DNA from: Liolophura sinensis
Taxonomy: Eukaryota > Mollusca > Polyplacophora > Chitonida > Chitonidae
Assembly (NCBI RefSeq): GCF_032854445.1
Contig: NW_027018277.1
Coordinates: 1-47,745, forward strand
Direction: 5' to 3'
DNA: 47,745 nt
Every line of letters starts with the position of its first letter. The stretch's first letter is position 1. The notes under the pieces were generated by a model. It worked only from the letters and a program-made list of their open reading frames with translations, did not search any database and was not told the origin of the DNA. The translations under genes were made by a program, and so were the position numbers. Below, piece by piece: positions 34,226-47,430 of this stretch.

Positions 34226-37200
34226 GGAAACCAGGGAAATTTGCAATTTTTTAAACAGCTGCCAATGCCTGGCCCAATTCCGCAACTATTAGAACCTTAT
34301 AGATGTGGTTCAGTGATCAGTTGTACTTTTTACAGCAGACTGTATCTAGTACATTGTGTTTTTTATGTACGAATGGTGTGGTTTTTCTACACGTAGATAA
34401 AGACATTGAGATTGTCTTGGACTTAAAAGTAAGACAATTGCTGGATGAGTTAAATGGGCTTAGCCCAAAGATTTGACGTCTTCTGGGCTACCGAAGGGCA
34501 TATAACGTATAGTTAAAAGTTGAATATAGTAACGACCAGTCGCGATTGTGCATAGTACAGTGTATCCGATTTCAATTAACAAAAAGATCAGGCAAAAATG
34601 CAAAAGTGGAAAAACTGTTCCAGTGCTGCTGGTAAGAGGCTAATCCGACGTATTTTGTGACGAGAAATCGAATGGTGCAAACCGCGTTGCTCTCCGACCA
34701 ATACTTTTGGCTGTAGCGACAATTGAATGATCATTGATGTCATAGTCACGTGCCCAGGAACGGCTCTTACTCCATGGAAACCAGGGAAATTTGTAATTTT
34801 CTAAACAGCTGCCGATGCCTGGGCCAATTCCGCATCTTTAAGAACCTTGTTGATGTGGGTCAGTGATCAGTTGTACTTTTTACAGCAGACTGTATCTAGT
34901 ACCTTGTGTTTTTTATGTACAAATGGTGTGGTTTTTCTACACGTAGATAAAGACATTGAGATTGTCTTGGACTGAAAAGTAAGACAATTGCTGGATGAGT
35001 TAAATGGGCTTAGCCCAAAGATTTGACGTCTTCTGGGCTACCGAAGGGCACATAACGTATAGTCAAAAGTTGAATATAGTAACGACCAGTCGCGATTGTG
35101 CATAGTACAGTGTATCCGATTTCAATTAACAAAAAGACCAGGCAAAAATGCAAAAGTGGAAAAACTGTTCCAGTGCTGCTGGTAAGAGGCTAATCCGACG
35201 TATTTTGTGACGAGAAATCGAATGGTGCAAACCGCGTTGCTCTCCGACTAATTCTTTTGGCTGTAGCGACAATTGAATGATCATTGATGTCATAGTCACG
35301 TGCCCAGCAACGGCTCTTACTCCATGGAAACCAGGGAAATATGCAATTTTTTAACAGCTGCCGATGCCTGGCCCAATTCCGCATCTATTAGAACCTTATA
35401 AATGTGGTTCAGTGATCAGTTGTACTTTTTACAGCAGACTGTATCTAGTACATTGTGTTTCTTATGTACGAATGGTGTGGTTTTCCTACACGTAGATAAA
35501 GACATTGAGATTGTCTTGGACTTAAAAGTAAGACAACTGCTGGGTGAGTTAAATGGGCTCAGCCCATAGATTTGACGTCTTCTGGGCTACAGAAGGGCAC
35601 ATAACTTATAGTCAAAAGTTGAATATAGTAATGACCAGTCGCGATTGTACATAGTAGATTGTATCCGATTTCAAATTAACAAAAAGACCAGGCAAAAATG
35701 CAAAAGTGGAAAAACTGTTTCAGTGCTGCTGGTAAGAGGCCAATCCGACGTATTTTGTGACGAGAAATCGAATGGTGCAAACCGCGTTGCTGTCCGACCA
35801 ATACTTTTCGCTGTAGCGACAATTGAATGATCATTGATGTCATAGTCACGTGCCTAGCAACGGCTCTTACTCCATGGAAACCAGGGAAATTTGCAATTTT
35901 TTAAACAGCTGCCGATGCCTGGCCCAATTCCGCATCTATTAGAACCTTATAAATGTGGTTCAGTGATCAGTTGTACTTTTTACAGCAGACTGTATCTAGT
36001 ACATTGTGTTTTTTATGTACGAATGGTGTGGTTTTCCTACACGTAGATAAAGACATTGAGATTGTCTTGGACTTAAAAGTAAGACAATTGCTGGGTGAGT
36101 TAAATGGGCTCAGCCCAAAGATTTGACGTCTTCTGGGCTACAGAAGGGCACATAATTTATAGTCAAAAGTTGAATATAGTAATGACCAGTCGCGATTGTA
36201 CATAGTAGATTGTATCCGATTTCAAATTAACAAAAAGACCAGGCAAAAATGCAAAAGTGGAAAAACTGTTCCAGTGCTGCTGGTAAGAGGCTAATCCGAC
36301 GTATTTTGTGACGAGAAATCGAATGGTGCAAACCGCGTTGCTCTCCGACCAATACTTTTGGCTGTAGCGACAATTGAATGATCATTGATGACAAAATCAC
36401 GTGCCTAGCAACGGCTCTTACTCCATGGAAACCAGGGAAATTTGCAATTTTTTAAACAGCTGCCGATGCCTGGCCCAATTCCGCATCTATTAGAACCTTA
36501 TAGATGTGGTTCAGTGATCAGTTGTACTTTTTACAGCAGACTGTATCTAGTACATTGTTTTTTTTAGGTACGAATGGTGTGGTTTTTCTACACGTAGATA
36601 AAGACATTGAAATTGTCTTGGACTTAAAAGTAAGACAATTGCTGGATGAGTTAAATGGGCTTAGCCCAAAGATTTGACGTCTTCTGGGCTACCGAAGGGC
36701 ACAAAACGTATAGTTAAAAGTTGAATATAGTAACGACCAGTCTCGATTGTGCATAGTACAGTGTATGCGATTTCAATTAACAAAAAGACCAGGCAAAAAT
36801 GCAAAAGTGGAAAAACTGTTCCAGTGCTGCTAGTAAGAGACTAATCCGACGTATTTTGTCACGAGAAATCGAATGGTGCAAACCGCGTTGCTGTCCGACC
36901 AATACTTTTGGCTGTAGCGACAATTGAATGATCATTGATGTCATAGTCACGTGCCCAGCAACGGCTCTTATTCCATGGAAACCAGGGAAATTTGCAATTT
37001 TTTAAACAGCTGCCGATGCCTGGGCCAATTCCGCATCTTTTAGAACCTTATTGATGTGGTTCAGTGATCAGTTGTACTTTTTACAGCAGACTGTATCTAG
37101 TACATTGTGTTTTTTATGTACGAATGGTGTGGTTTTTCTACACGTAGATAAAGACATTGAGATTGTCTTGGACTTAAAAGTAAGACAATTGCTGGATGAG

Positions 37201-38626
37201 TTAAATGGGCTTAGCCCAAAGATTTGACGTCTTCTGGGCTACCGAAGGGCATATAACGTATAGTTAAAAGTTGAATATAGTAACGACCAGTCGCGATTGT
37301 GCATAGTACAGTGTATCCGATTTCAATTAACAAAAAGATCAGGCAAAAATGCAAAAGTGGAAAAACTGTTCCAGTGCTGCTGGTAAGAGGCTAATCCGAC
37401 GTATTTGGTCACGAGAAATCGAATGGTGCAAACCGCGTTGCTCTCCGACTAATTCTTTTGGCTGTAGCGACAATTGAATGATCATTGATGTCATAGTCAC
37501 GTGCCCAGCAACGGCTCTTACTCCATGGAAACCAGGGAAATATGCAATTTTTTAACAGCTGCCGATGCCTGGCCCAATTCCGCATCTATTAGAACCGTAT
37601 AAATGTGGTTCAGTGATCAGTTGTACTTTTTACAGCAGACTGTATCTAGTACATTGTTTTTTTTAGGTACGAATGGTGTGGTTTTTCTACACGTAGATAA
37701 AGACATTGAAATTGTCTTGGACTTAAAAGTAAGACAATTGCTGGATGAGTTAAATGGGCTTAGCCCAAAGATTTGACGTCTTCTGGGCTACCGAAGGGCA
37801 CAAAACGTATAGTTAAAAGTTGAATATAGTAACGACCAGTCTCGATTGTGCATAGTACAGTGTATGCGATTTCAATTAACAAAAAGACCAGGCAAAAATG
37901 CAAAAGTGGAAAAACTGTTCCAGTGCTGCTAGTAAGAGACTAATCCGACGTATTTTGTCACGAGAAATCGAATGGTGCAAACCGCGTTGCTCTCCGACCA
38001 ATACTTTTGGCTGTAGCGACAATTGAATGATCATTGATGTCATAGTCACGTGCCCAGCAACGGCTCTTATTCCATGGAAACCAGGGAAATTTGCAATTTT
38101 TTAAACAGCTGCCGATGCCTGGGCCAATTCCGCATCTTTTAGAACCTTATTGATGTGGTTCAGTGATCAGTTGTACTTTTTACAGCAGACTGTATCTAGT
38201 ACCTTGTGTTTTTTATGTACAAATGGTGTGGTTTTTCTACACGTAGATAAAGACATTGAGATTGTCTTGGACGTAGAAGTAAGACAATTGCTGGGTGAGT
38301 TAAATGGGCTTAGCCCAAAGATTTGACGTCTTCTGGGCTACAGAAGGGCACATAACTTACAGTCAAAAGTTGAATATAGTAATGACCAGTCGCGATTGTA
38401 CATAGTACAGTGTATCCGATTTCAAATTAACAAAAAGACCAGGCAAAAATGCAAAAGTGGAAAAACTGTTCCAGTGCTGCTGGTAAGAGGCTAATCCGAC
38501 GTATTTTGTCACGAAAAATCGAATGGTGCAAACCGCGTTGCTCTCCCACTAATACTTTTGGCTGTAGCGACAATTGAATGATCATTGATGTCATAGTCAC
38601 GTGCCCAGCAACGGCTCTTACTCCAT
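34226..38626 (+). repeat. Disturbed HOR block C (monomers 63-70)
   Basis: Landmarks at 34226, 34776, 35326, 35876, 36427, 36977, 37527 and 38076. Monomers 63-65 are H1-H3. Monomer 66 mixes H3, H4 and H6 marks. Monomer 67 is H7-like (CATTGAAATTG, GGCACAAAACG, GTCTCGATTG) but keeps CCATGG and has TGATGACAAAATCACG just before it. Monomer 68 is H8-like at its start. Monomer 69 begins as H3 and switches to the form of 67 near 37640; 70 repeats the start of 68. Eight monomers are present, but the order H1-H8 is not kept. Confidence 0.86.
36540..38193 (+). repeat. Local tandem duplication with a shift of 1,099 bp inside block C
   Basis: The private run TACATTG followed by eight or nine T and AGGTACG occurs at about 36551 and again at 37650. 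The private GTGTATGCGATTTC follows in both copies, near 36763 and 37862. Correspondence runs from about 36540-37095 to about 37639-38193 and ends inside monomers 68 and 70, where GTACATTG versus GTACCTTG separates them. Its breakpoints lie within monomers, as expected from unequal exchange. Confidence 0.86.
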
Positions 38627-41377
38627 GGAAACCAGGGAAATTTGCAATTTTTTAAACAGCTGCCGATGCCTGGCCCAATTCCGCAACTATTAGAACCTTA
38701 TAGATGTGGTTCAGTGATCAGTTGTACTTTTTACAGCAGACTGTATCTAGTACATTGTGTTTTTTATGTACGAATGGTGTGGTTTTTCTACACGTAGATA
38801 AAGACATTGAGATTGTCTTGGACTTAAAAGTAAGACAATTGCTGGATGAGTTAAATGGGCTTAGCCCAAAGATTTGACGTCTTCTGGGCTACCGAAGGGC
38901 ATATAACGTATAGTTAAAAGTTGAATATAGTAACGACCAGTCGCGATTGTGCATAGTACAGTGTATCAGATTTCAATTAACAAAAAGACCAGGCAAAAAT
39001 GCAAAAGTGGAAAAACTGTTCCAGTGCTGCTGGTAAGAGGCTAATCCGACGTATTTTGTCACGAGAAATCGAATGGTGCAAACCGCGTTGCTCTCCGACC
39101 AATACTTTTGGCTGTAGCGACAATTGAATGATCATTGATGTCATAGTCACGTGCCCAGCAACGGCTCTTACTCCATGGAAACCAGGGAAATTTGCAATTT
39201 TCTAAACAGCTGCCGATGCCTGGGCCAATTCCGCATCTTTAAGAACCTTGTTGATGTGGGTCAGTGATCAGTTATACTTTTTACAGCAGACTGTATCTAG
39301 TACCTTGTGTTTTTTATGTACAAATGGTGTGGTTTTTCTACACGTAGATAAAGACATTGAGATTGTCTTGGACTTAAAAGTAAGACAATTGCTGGATGAG
39401 TTAAATGGGCTTAGCCCAAAGATTTGACGTCTTCTGGGCTACCGAAGGGCACATAACGTATAGTTAAAAGTTGAATATAGTAACGACCAGTCGCGATTGT
39501 GCATAGTACAGTGTATCCGATTTCAATTAACAAAAAGACCAGGCAAAAATGCAAAAGTGGAAAAACTGTTCCAGTGCTGCTGGTAAGAGGCTAATCCGAC
39601 GTATTTTGTCACGAGAAATCGAATGGTGCAAACCGCGTTGCTCTCCGACTAATACTTTTGGCTGTAGCGACAATTGAATGATCATTGATGTCATAGTCAC
39701 GTGCCCAGCAACGGCTCTTACTCCATGGAAACCAGGGAAATATGCAATTTTTTAACAGCTGCCGATGCCTGGCCCAATTCCGCATCTATTAGAACCTTAT
39801 AAATGTGGTTCAGTGATCAGTTGTACTTTTTACAGCAGACTGTATCTAGTACATTGTGTTTCTTATGTACGAATGGTGTGGTTTTCCTACACGTAGATAA
39901 AGACATTGAGATTGTCTTGGACTTAAAAGTAAGACAATTGCTGGGTGAGTTAAATGGGCTCAGCCCAGAGATTTGACGTCTTCTGGGCTACCGAAGGGCA
40001 CATAACTTATAGTCAAAAGATGAATATAGTAATGACCAGTCGCGATTGTACATAGTAGATTGTATCCGATTTCAAATTAACAAAAAGACCAGGCAAAAAT
40101 GCAAAAGTGGAAAAACTGTTCCAGTGCTGCTGGTAAGAGGCTAATCCGACGTATTTTGTGACGAGAAATCGAATGGTGCAAACCGCGTTGCTTTCCGACC
40201 AATACTTTTGGCTGTAGCGACAATTGAATGATCATTGATGTCATATTCACGTGCCTAGCAACGGCTCTTACTCCATAGAAACCAGGGAAATTTGCAATTT
40301 TTTAAACAGCTGCCGATGCCTGGCCCAATTCCGCATCTATTAGAACCTTATAGATGTGGTTCAGTGATCAGTTGTACTTTTTACAGCAGACTGTATCTAG
40401 TACATTGTGTTTTTTATGTACGAATGGTGTGGTTTTTCTACACGTAGATAAAGACATTGAAATTGTCTTGGACTTAGAAGTAAGACAATTGCTGGATGAG
40501 TTAAATGGGCTTAGCCCAAAGATTTGACGTCTTCTGGGCTACCGAAGGGCACAAAACGTATAGTTAAAAGTTGAATATAGTAACGACCAGTCTCGATTGT
40601 GCATAGTACAGTGTATCCGATTTCAATTAACAAAAAGACCAGGCAAAAATGCAAAAGTGGAAAAACTGTTCCAGTGCTGCTAGTAAGAGGCTAATCCGAC
40701 GTATTTTGTCACGAGAAATCGAATGGTGCAAACCGCGTTGCTCTCCGACCAATACTTTTGGCTGTAGCGACAATTGAATGATCATTGATGTCATAGTCAC
40801 GTGCCCAGCAACGGCTCTTATTCCATGGAAACCAGGGAAATTTGCAATTTTTTAAACAGCTGCCGATGCCTGGGCCAATTCCGCATTTTTTAGAACCTTA
40901 TTGATGTGGTTCAGTGATCAGTTGTACTTTTTACAGCAGACTGTATCTAGTACCTTGTGTTTTTTATGTACAAATGGTGTGGTTTTTCTACACGTAGATA
41001 AAGACATTGAGATTGTCTTGGACTTAAAAGTAAGACAATTGCTGGATGAGTTAAATGGGCTTAGCCCAAAGATTTGACGTCTTCTGGGCTACAGAAGGGC
41101 ACATAACTTACAGTCAAAAGTTGAATATAGTAATGACCAGTCGCGATTGTACATAGTAGATTGTATCCGATTTCAAATTAACAAAAAGACCAAACAAAAA
41201 TGCAAAAGTGGAAAAACTGTTCCAGTGCTGCTAGAAAGAGGCTAATCCGACGTATTTTGTCACGAAAAATCGAATGGTGCAAACTGCGTTGCTCTCCCAC
41301 TAATACTTTTGGCTGTAGCGACAATTGAATGATCATTGATGTCATAGTCACGTGCCCGGCAACGGCTCTTACTCCAT
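38627..41377 (+). repeat. Partial HOR block C-prime (H4-H8, monomers 71-75)
   Basis: Landmarks at 38627, 39177, 39727, 40277 and 40827. Monomer 71 is preceded by H1-type CTCTCCCACTAATAC but has H4-type GCCGATGCC and GTGTATCAGATTTC, so it is an H1/H4 hybrid. Monomers 72-75 are H5-H8. The TCTTACTCCATAG form before 74 ties this block to B, not A. Block D follows directly. Confidence 0.88.
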
Positions 41378-44300
41378 GGAAACCAGGGAAATTTGCAATT
41401 TTTTAAACAGCTGCCAATGCCTGGCCCAATTCCGCAACTATTAGAACCTTATAGATGTGGTTCAGTGATCAGTTGTACTTTTTACAGCAGACTGTATCTA
41501 GTACATTGTGTTTTTTATGTACGAATGGTGTGGTTTTTCTACACTTAGATAAAGACATTGAGATTGTCTTGGACTTAAAAGTAAGACAATTGCTGGATGA
41601 GTTAAATGGGCTTAGCCCAAAGATTTGACGTCTTCTGGGCTACCGAAGGGCATATAACGTATAGTTAAAAGTTGAATATAGTAACGATTAGGTCGCGATT
41701 GTGCATAGTACAGTGTATCCGATTTCAATTACCAAAAAGATCAGGCAAAAATGCAAAAGTGGAAAAACTGTTCCAGTGCTGCTGGTAAGAGGCTAATCCG
41801 ACGTATTTTGTCACGAGAAATCGAATGGTGCAAACCGCGTTGCTCTCCGACCAATACTTTTGGCTGTAGCGACAATTGAATGATCATTGATGTCATAGTC
41901 ACGTGCCCAGCAACGGCTCTTACTCCATGGAAACCAGGGAAATTTGCAATTTTCTAAACAGCTGCCGATGCCTGGGCCAATTCCGCATCTTTAAGAACCT
42001 TGTTGATGTGGGTCAGTGATCAGTTGTACTTTTTACAGCAGACTGTATCTAGTACCTTGTGTTTTTTATGTACAAATGGTGTGGTTTTTCTACACGTAGA
42101 TAAAGACATTGAGATTGTCTTGGACTGAAAAGTAAGACAATTGCTGGATGAGTTAAATGGGCTTAGCCCAAAGATTTGACGTCTTCTGGGCTACCGAAGG
42201 GCACATAACGTATAGTCAAAAGTTGAATATAGTAACGACCAGTCGCGATTGTGCATAGTACAGTGTATCCGATTTCAATTAACAAAAAGACCAGGCAAAA
42301 ATGCAAAAGTGGAAAAACTGTTCCAGTGCTGCTGGTAAGAGGCTAATCCGACGTATTTTGTGACGAGAAATCGAATGGTGCAAACCGCGTTGCTCTCCGA
42401 CTAATTCTTTTGGCTGTAGCGACAATTGAATGATCATTGATGTCATAGTCACGTGCCCAGCAACGGCTCTTACTCCATGGAAACCAGGGAAATATGCAAT
42501 TTTTTAACAGCTACCGATGCCTGGCCCAATTCCGCATCTATTAGAACCTTATAAATGTGGTTCAGTGATCAGTTGTACTTTTTACAGCAGACTGTATCTA
42601 GTACATTGTGTTTCTTATGTACGAATGGTGTGGTTTTCCTACACGTAGATAAAGACATTGAGATTGTCTTGGACTTAAAAGTAAGACAACTGCTGGGTGA
42701 GTTAAATGGGCTCAGCCCATAGATTTGACGTCTTCTGGGCTACAGAAGGGCACATAACTTATAGTCAAAAGTTGAATATAGTAATGACCAGTCGCGATTG
42801 TACATAGTAGATTGTATCCGATTTCAAATTAACAAAAAGACCAGGCAAAAATGCAAAAGTGGAAAAACTGTTTCAGTGCTGCTGGTAAGAGGCCAATCCG
42901 ACGTATTTTGTGACGAGAAATCGAATGGTGCAAACCGCGTTGCTGTCCGACCAATACTTTTGGCTGTAGCGAAAATTGAATGATCATTGATGTCATAGTC
43001 ACGTGCCCAGCAACGGCTCTTACTCCATGGAAACCAGGGAAATTTGCAATTTTTTAAACAGCTGCCGATGCCTGGCCCAATTCCGCAACTATTAGAACCT
43101 TATAGATGTGGTTCAGTGATCAGTTGTACTTTTTACAGCAGACTGTATCTAGTACATTGTGTTTTTTATGTACGAATGGTGTGGTTTTTCTACACGTAGA
43201 TAAAGACATTGAGATTGTCTTGGACTTAAAAGTAAGACAATTGCTGGATGAGTTAAATGGGCTTAGCCCAAAGATTTGACGTCTTCTGGGCTACCGAAGG
43301 GCATATAACGTATAGTTAAAAGTTGAATATAGTAACGACCAGTCGCGATTGTGCATAGTACAGTGTATCAGATTTCAATTAACAAAAAGACCAGGCAAAA
43401 ATGCAAAAGTGGAAAAACTGTTCCAGTGCTGCTGGTAAGAGGCTAATCCGACGTATTTTGTCACGAGAAATCGAATGGTGCAAACCGCGTTGCTCTCCGA
43501 CCAATACTTTTGGCTGTAGCGACAATTGAATGATCATTGATGTCATAGTCACGTGCCCAGCAACGGCTCTTACTCCATGGAAACCAGGGAAATTTGCAAT
43601 TTTCTAAACAGCTGCCGATGCCTGGGCCAATTCCGCATCTTTAAGAACCTTGTTGGTGTGGGTCAGTGATCAGTTATACTTTTTACAGCAGACTGTATCT
43701 AGTACCTTGTGTTTTTTATGTACAAATGGTGTGGTTTTTCTACACGTAGATAAAGACATTGAGATTGTCTTGGACTTAAAAGTAAGACAATTGCTGGATG
43801 AGTTAAATGGGCTTAGCCCAAAGATTTGACGTCTTCTGGGCTACCGAAGGGCACATAACGTATAGTTAAAAGTTGAATATAGTAACGACCAGTCGCGATT
43901 GTGCATAGTACAGTGTATCCGATTTCAATTAACAAAAAGACCAGGCAAAAATGCAAAAGTGGAAAAACTGTTCCAGTGCTGCTGGTAAGAGGCTAATCCG
44001 ACGTATTTTGTCACGAGAAATCGAATGGTGCAAACCGCGTTGCTCTCCGACTAATACTTTTGGCTGTAGCGACAATTGAATGATCATTGATGTCATAGTC
44101 ACGTGCCCAGCAACGGCTCTTACTCCATGGAAACCAGGGAAATATGCAATTTTTTAACAGCTGCCGATGCCTGGCCCAATTCCGCATCTATTAGAACCTT
44201 ATAAATGTGGTTCAGTGATCAGTTGTACTTTTTACAGCAGACTGTATCTAGTACATTGTGTTTCTTATGTACGAATGGTGTGGTTTTCCTACACGTAGAT

Positions 44301-45780
44301 AAAGACATTGAGATTGTCTTGGACTTAAAAGTAAGACAATTGCTGGGTGAGTTAAATGGGCTCAGCCCAGAGATTTGACGTCTTCTGGGCTACCGAAGGG
44401 CACATAACTTATAGTCAAAAGATGAATATAGTAATGACCAGTCGCGATTGTACATAGTAGATTGTATCCGATTTCAAATTAACAAAAAGACCAGGCAAAA
44501 ATGCAAAAGTGGAAAAACTGTTCCAGTGCTGCTGGTAAGAGGCTAATCCGACGTATTTTGTGACGAGAAATCGAATGGTGCAAACCGCGTTGCTGTCCGA
44601 CCAATACTTTTGGCTGTAGCGACAATTGAATGATCATTGATGTCATATTCACGTGCCTAGCAACGGCTCTTCCTCCATAGAAACCAGGGAAATTTGCAAT
44701 TTTTTAAACAGCTGCCGATGCCTGGCCCAATTCCGCATCTATTAGAACCTTATAGATGTGGTTCAGTGATCAGTTGTACTTTTTACAGCAGACTGTATCT
44801 AGTACATTGTGTTTTTTATGTACGAATGGTGTGGTTTTTCTACACGTAGATAAAGACATTGAAATTGTCTTGGACTTAGAAGTAAGACAATTGCTGGATG
44901 AGTTAAATGGGCTTAGCCCAAAGATTTGACGTCTTCTGGGCTACCGAAGGGCACAAAACGTATAGTTAAAAGTTGAATATAGTAACGACCAGTCTCGATT
45001 GTGCATAGTACAGTGTATCCGATTTCAATTAACAAAAAGACCAGGCAAAAATGCAAAAGTGGAAAAACTGTTCCAGTGCTGCTAGTAAGAGGCTAATCCG
45101 ACGTATTTTGTCACGAGAAATCGAATGGTGCAAACCGCGTTGCTCTCCGACCAATACTTTTGGCTGTAGCGACAATTGAATGATCATTGATGTCATAGTC
45201 ACGTGCCCAGCAACGGCTCTTATTCCATGGAAACCAGGGAAATTTGCAATTTTTTAAACAGCTGCCGATGCCTGGGCCAATTCCGCATTTTTTAGAACCT
45301 TATTGATGTGGTTCAGTGATCAGTTGTACTTTTTACAGCAGACTGTATCTAGTACATTGTGTTTTTTTATGTACAAATGGTGTGGTTTTTCTACACGTAG
45401 ATAAAGACATTGAGATTGTCTTGGACTTAAAAGTAAGACAATTGCTGGATGAGTTAAATGGGCTTAGCCCAAAGATTTGACGTCTTCTGGGCTACAGAAG
45501 GGCACATAACTTACAGTCAAAAGTTGAATATAGTAATGACCAGTCGCGATTGTACATAGTAGATTGTATCCGATTTCAAATTAACAAAAAGACCAAACAA
45601 AAATGCAAAAGTGGAAAAACTGTTCCAGTGCTGCTAGAAAGAAGCTAATCCGACGTATTTTGTCACGAAAAATCGAATGGTGCAAACCGCGTTGCTCTCC
45701 CACTAATACTTTTGGCTGTAGCGACAATTGAATGATCATTGATGTCATAGTCACGTGCCCAGCAACGGCTCTTACTCCAT
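41378..45780 (+). repeat. Higher-order repeat block D (H1-H8, monomers 76-83)
   Basis: Landmarks at 41378, 41929, 42479, 43029, 43579, 44129, 44679 and 45229. It shares every private variant of block A, including CCCGGC just before H1, CACTTAGAT, CGATTAGGTCG, CAGCTACCG, CTTGTTGGTG, TCCTCCATAG and the seven-T tract, and lacks only the extra base near 28554. Confidence 0.92.
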
Positions 45781-47430
45781 GGAAACCAGGGAAATTTGCA
45801 ATTTTTTAAACAGCTGCCAATGCCTGGCCCAATTCCGCAACTATTAGAACCTTATAGATGTGGTTCAGTGATCAGTTGTACTTTTTACAGCAGACTGTAT
45901 CTAGTACATTGTGTTTTTTATGTACGAATGGTGTGGTTTTTCTACACGTAGATAAAGACATTGAGATTGTCTTGGACTTAAAAGTAAGACAATTGCTGGA
46001 TGAGTTAAATGGGCTTAGCCCAAAGATTTGACGTCTTCTGGGCTACCGAAGGGCATATAACGTATAGTTAAAAGTTGAATATAGTAACGACCAGTCGCGA
46101 TTGTGCATAGTACAGTGTATCCGATTTCAATTAACAAAAAGATCAGGCAAAAATGCAAAAGTGGAAAAACTGTTCCAGTGCTGCTGGTAAGAGGCTAATC
46201 CGACGTATTTTGTGACGAGAAATCGAATGGTGCAAACCGCGTTGCTCTCCGACCAATACTTTTGGCTGTAGCGACAATTGAATGATCATTGATGTCATAG
46301 TCACGTGCCCAGCAACGGCTCTTACTCCATGGAAACCAGGGAAATTTGCAATTTTCTAAACAGCTGCCGATGCCTGGGCCAATTCCGCATCTTTAAGAAC
46401 CTTGTTGATGTGGGTCAGTGATCAGTTGTACTTTTTACAGCAGACTGTATCTAGTACCTTGTGTTTTTTATGTACAAATGGTGTGGTTTTTCTACACGTA
46501 GATAAAGACATTGAGATTGTCTTGGACTGAAAAGTAAGACAATTGCTGGATGAGTTAAATGGGCTTAGCCCAAAGATTTGACGTCTTCTGGGCTACCGAA
46601 GGGCACATAACGTATAGTCAAAAGTTGAATATAGTAACGACCAGTCGCGATTGTGCATAGTACAGTGTATCCGATTTCAATTAACAAAAAGACCAGGCAA
46701 AAATGCAAAAGTGGAAAAACTGTTCCAGTGCTGCTAGTAAGAGGCTAATCCGACGTATTTTGTGACGAGAAATCGAATGGTGCAAACCGCGTTGCTCTCC
46801 GACTAATTCTTTTGGCTGTAGCGACAATTGAATGATCATTGATGTCATAGTCACGTGCCCAGCAACGACTCTTACTCCATGGAAACCAGGGAAATATGCA
46901 ATTTTTTAACAGCTGCCGATGCCTGGCCCAATTCCGCATCTATTAGAACCTTATAAATGTGGTTCAGTGATCAGTTGTACTTTTTACAGCAGACTGTATC
47001 TAGTACATTGTGTTTCTTATGTACGAATGGTGTGGTTTTCCTACACGTAGATAAAGACATTGAGATTGTCTTGGACTTAAAAGTAAGACAACTGCTGGGT
47101 GAGTTAAATGGGCTCAGCCCATAGATTTGACGTCTTCTGGGCTACAGAAGGGCACATAACTTATAGTCAAAAGTTGAATATAGTAATGACCAGTCGCGAT
47201 TGTACATAGTAGATTGTACCCGATTTCAAATTAACAAAAAGACCAGGCAAAAATGCAAAAGTGGAAAAACTGTTTCAGTGCTGCTGGTAAGAGGCCAATC
47301 CGACGTATTTTGTGACGAGAAATCGAATGGTGCAAACCGCGTTGCTGTCCGACCAATACTTTTGGCTGTAGCGAAAATTGAATGATCATTGATGTCATAG
47401 TCACGTGCCCAGCAACGGCTCTTACTCCAT
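45781..47430 (+). repeat. Higher-order repeat block E (H1-H3, monomers 84-86)
   Basis: Landmarks at 45781, 46331 and 46881. It shares the private variants of block B (CTAGTAAGAGG, CAACGACTC, TTGTACCCG), so the order D-E repeats A-B. The block continues into the partial H4 at the right edge. Confidence 0.91.
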
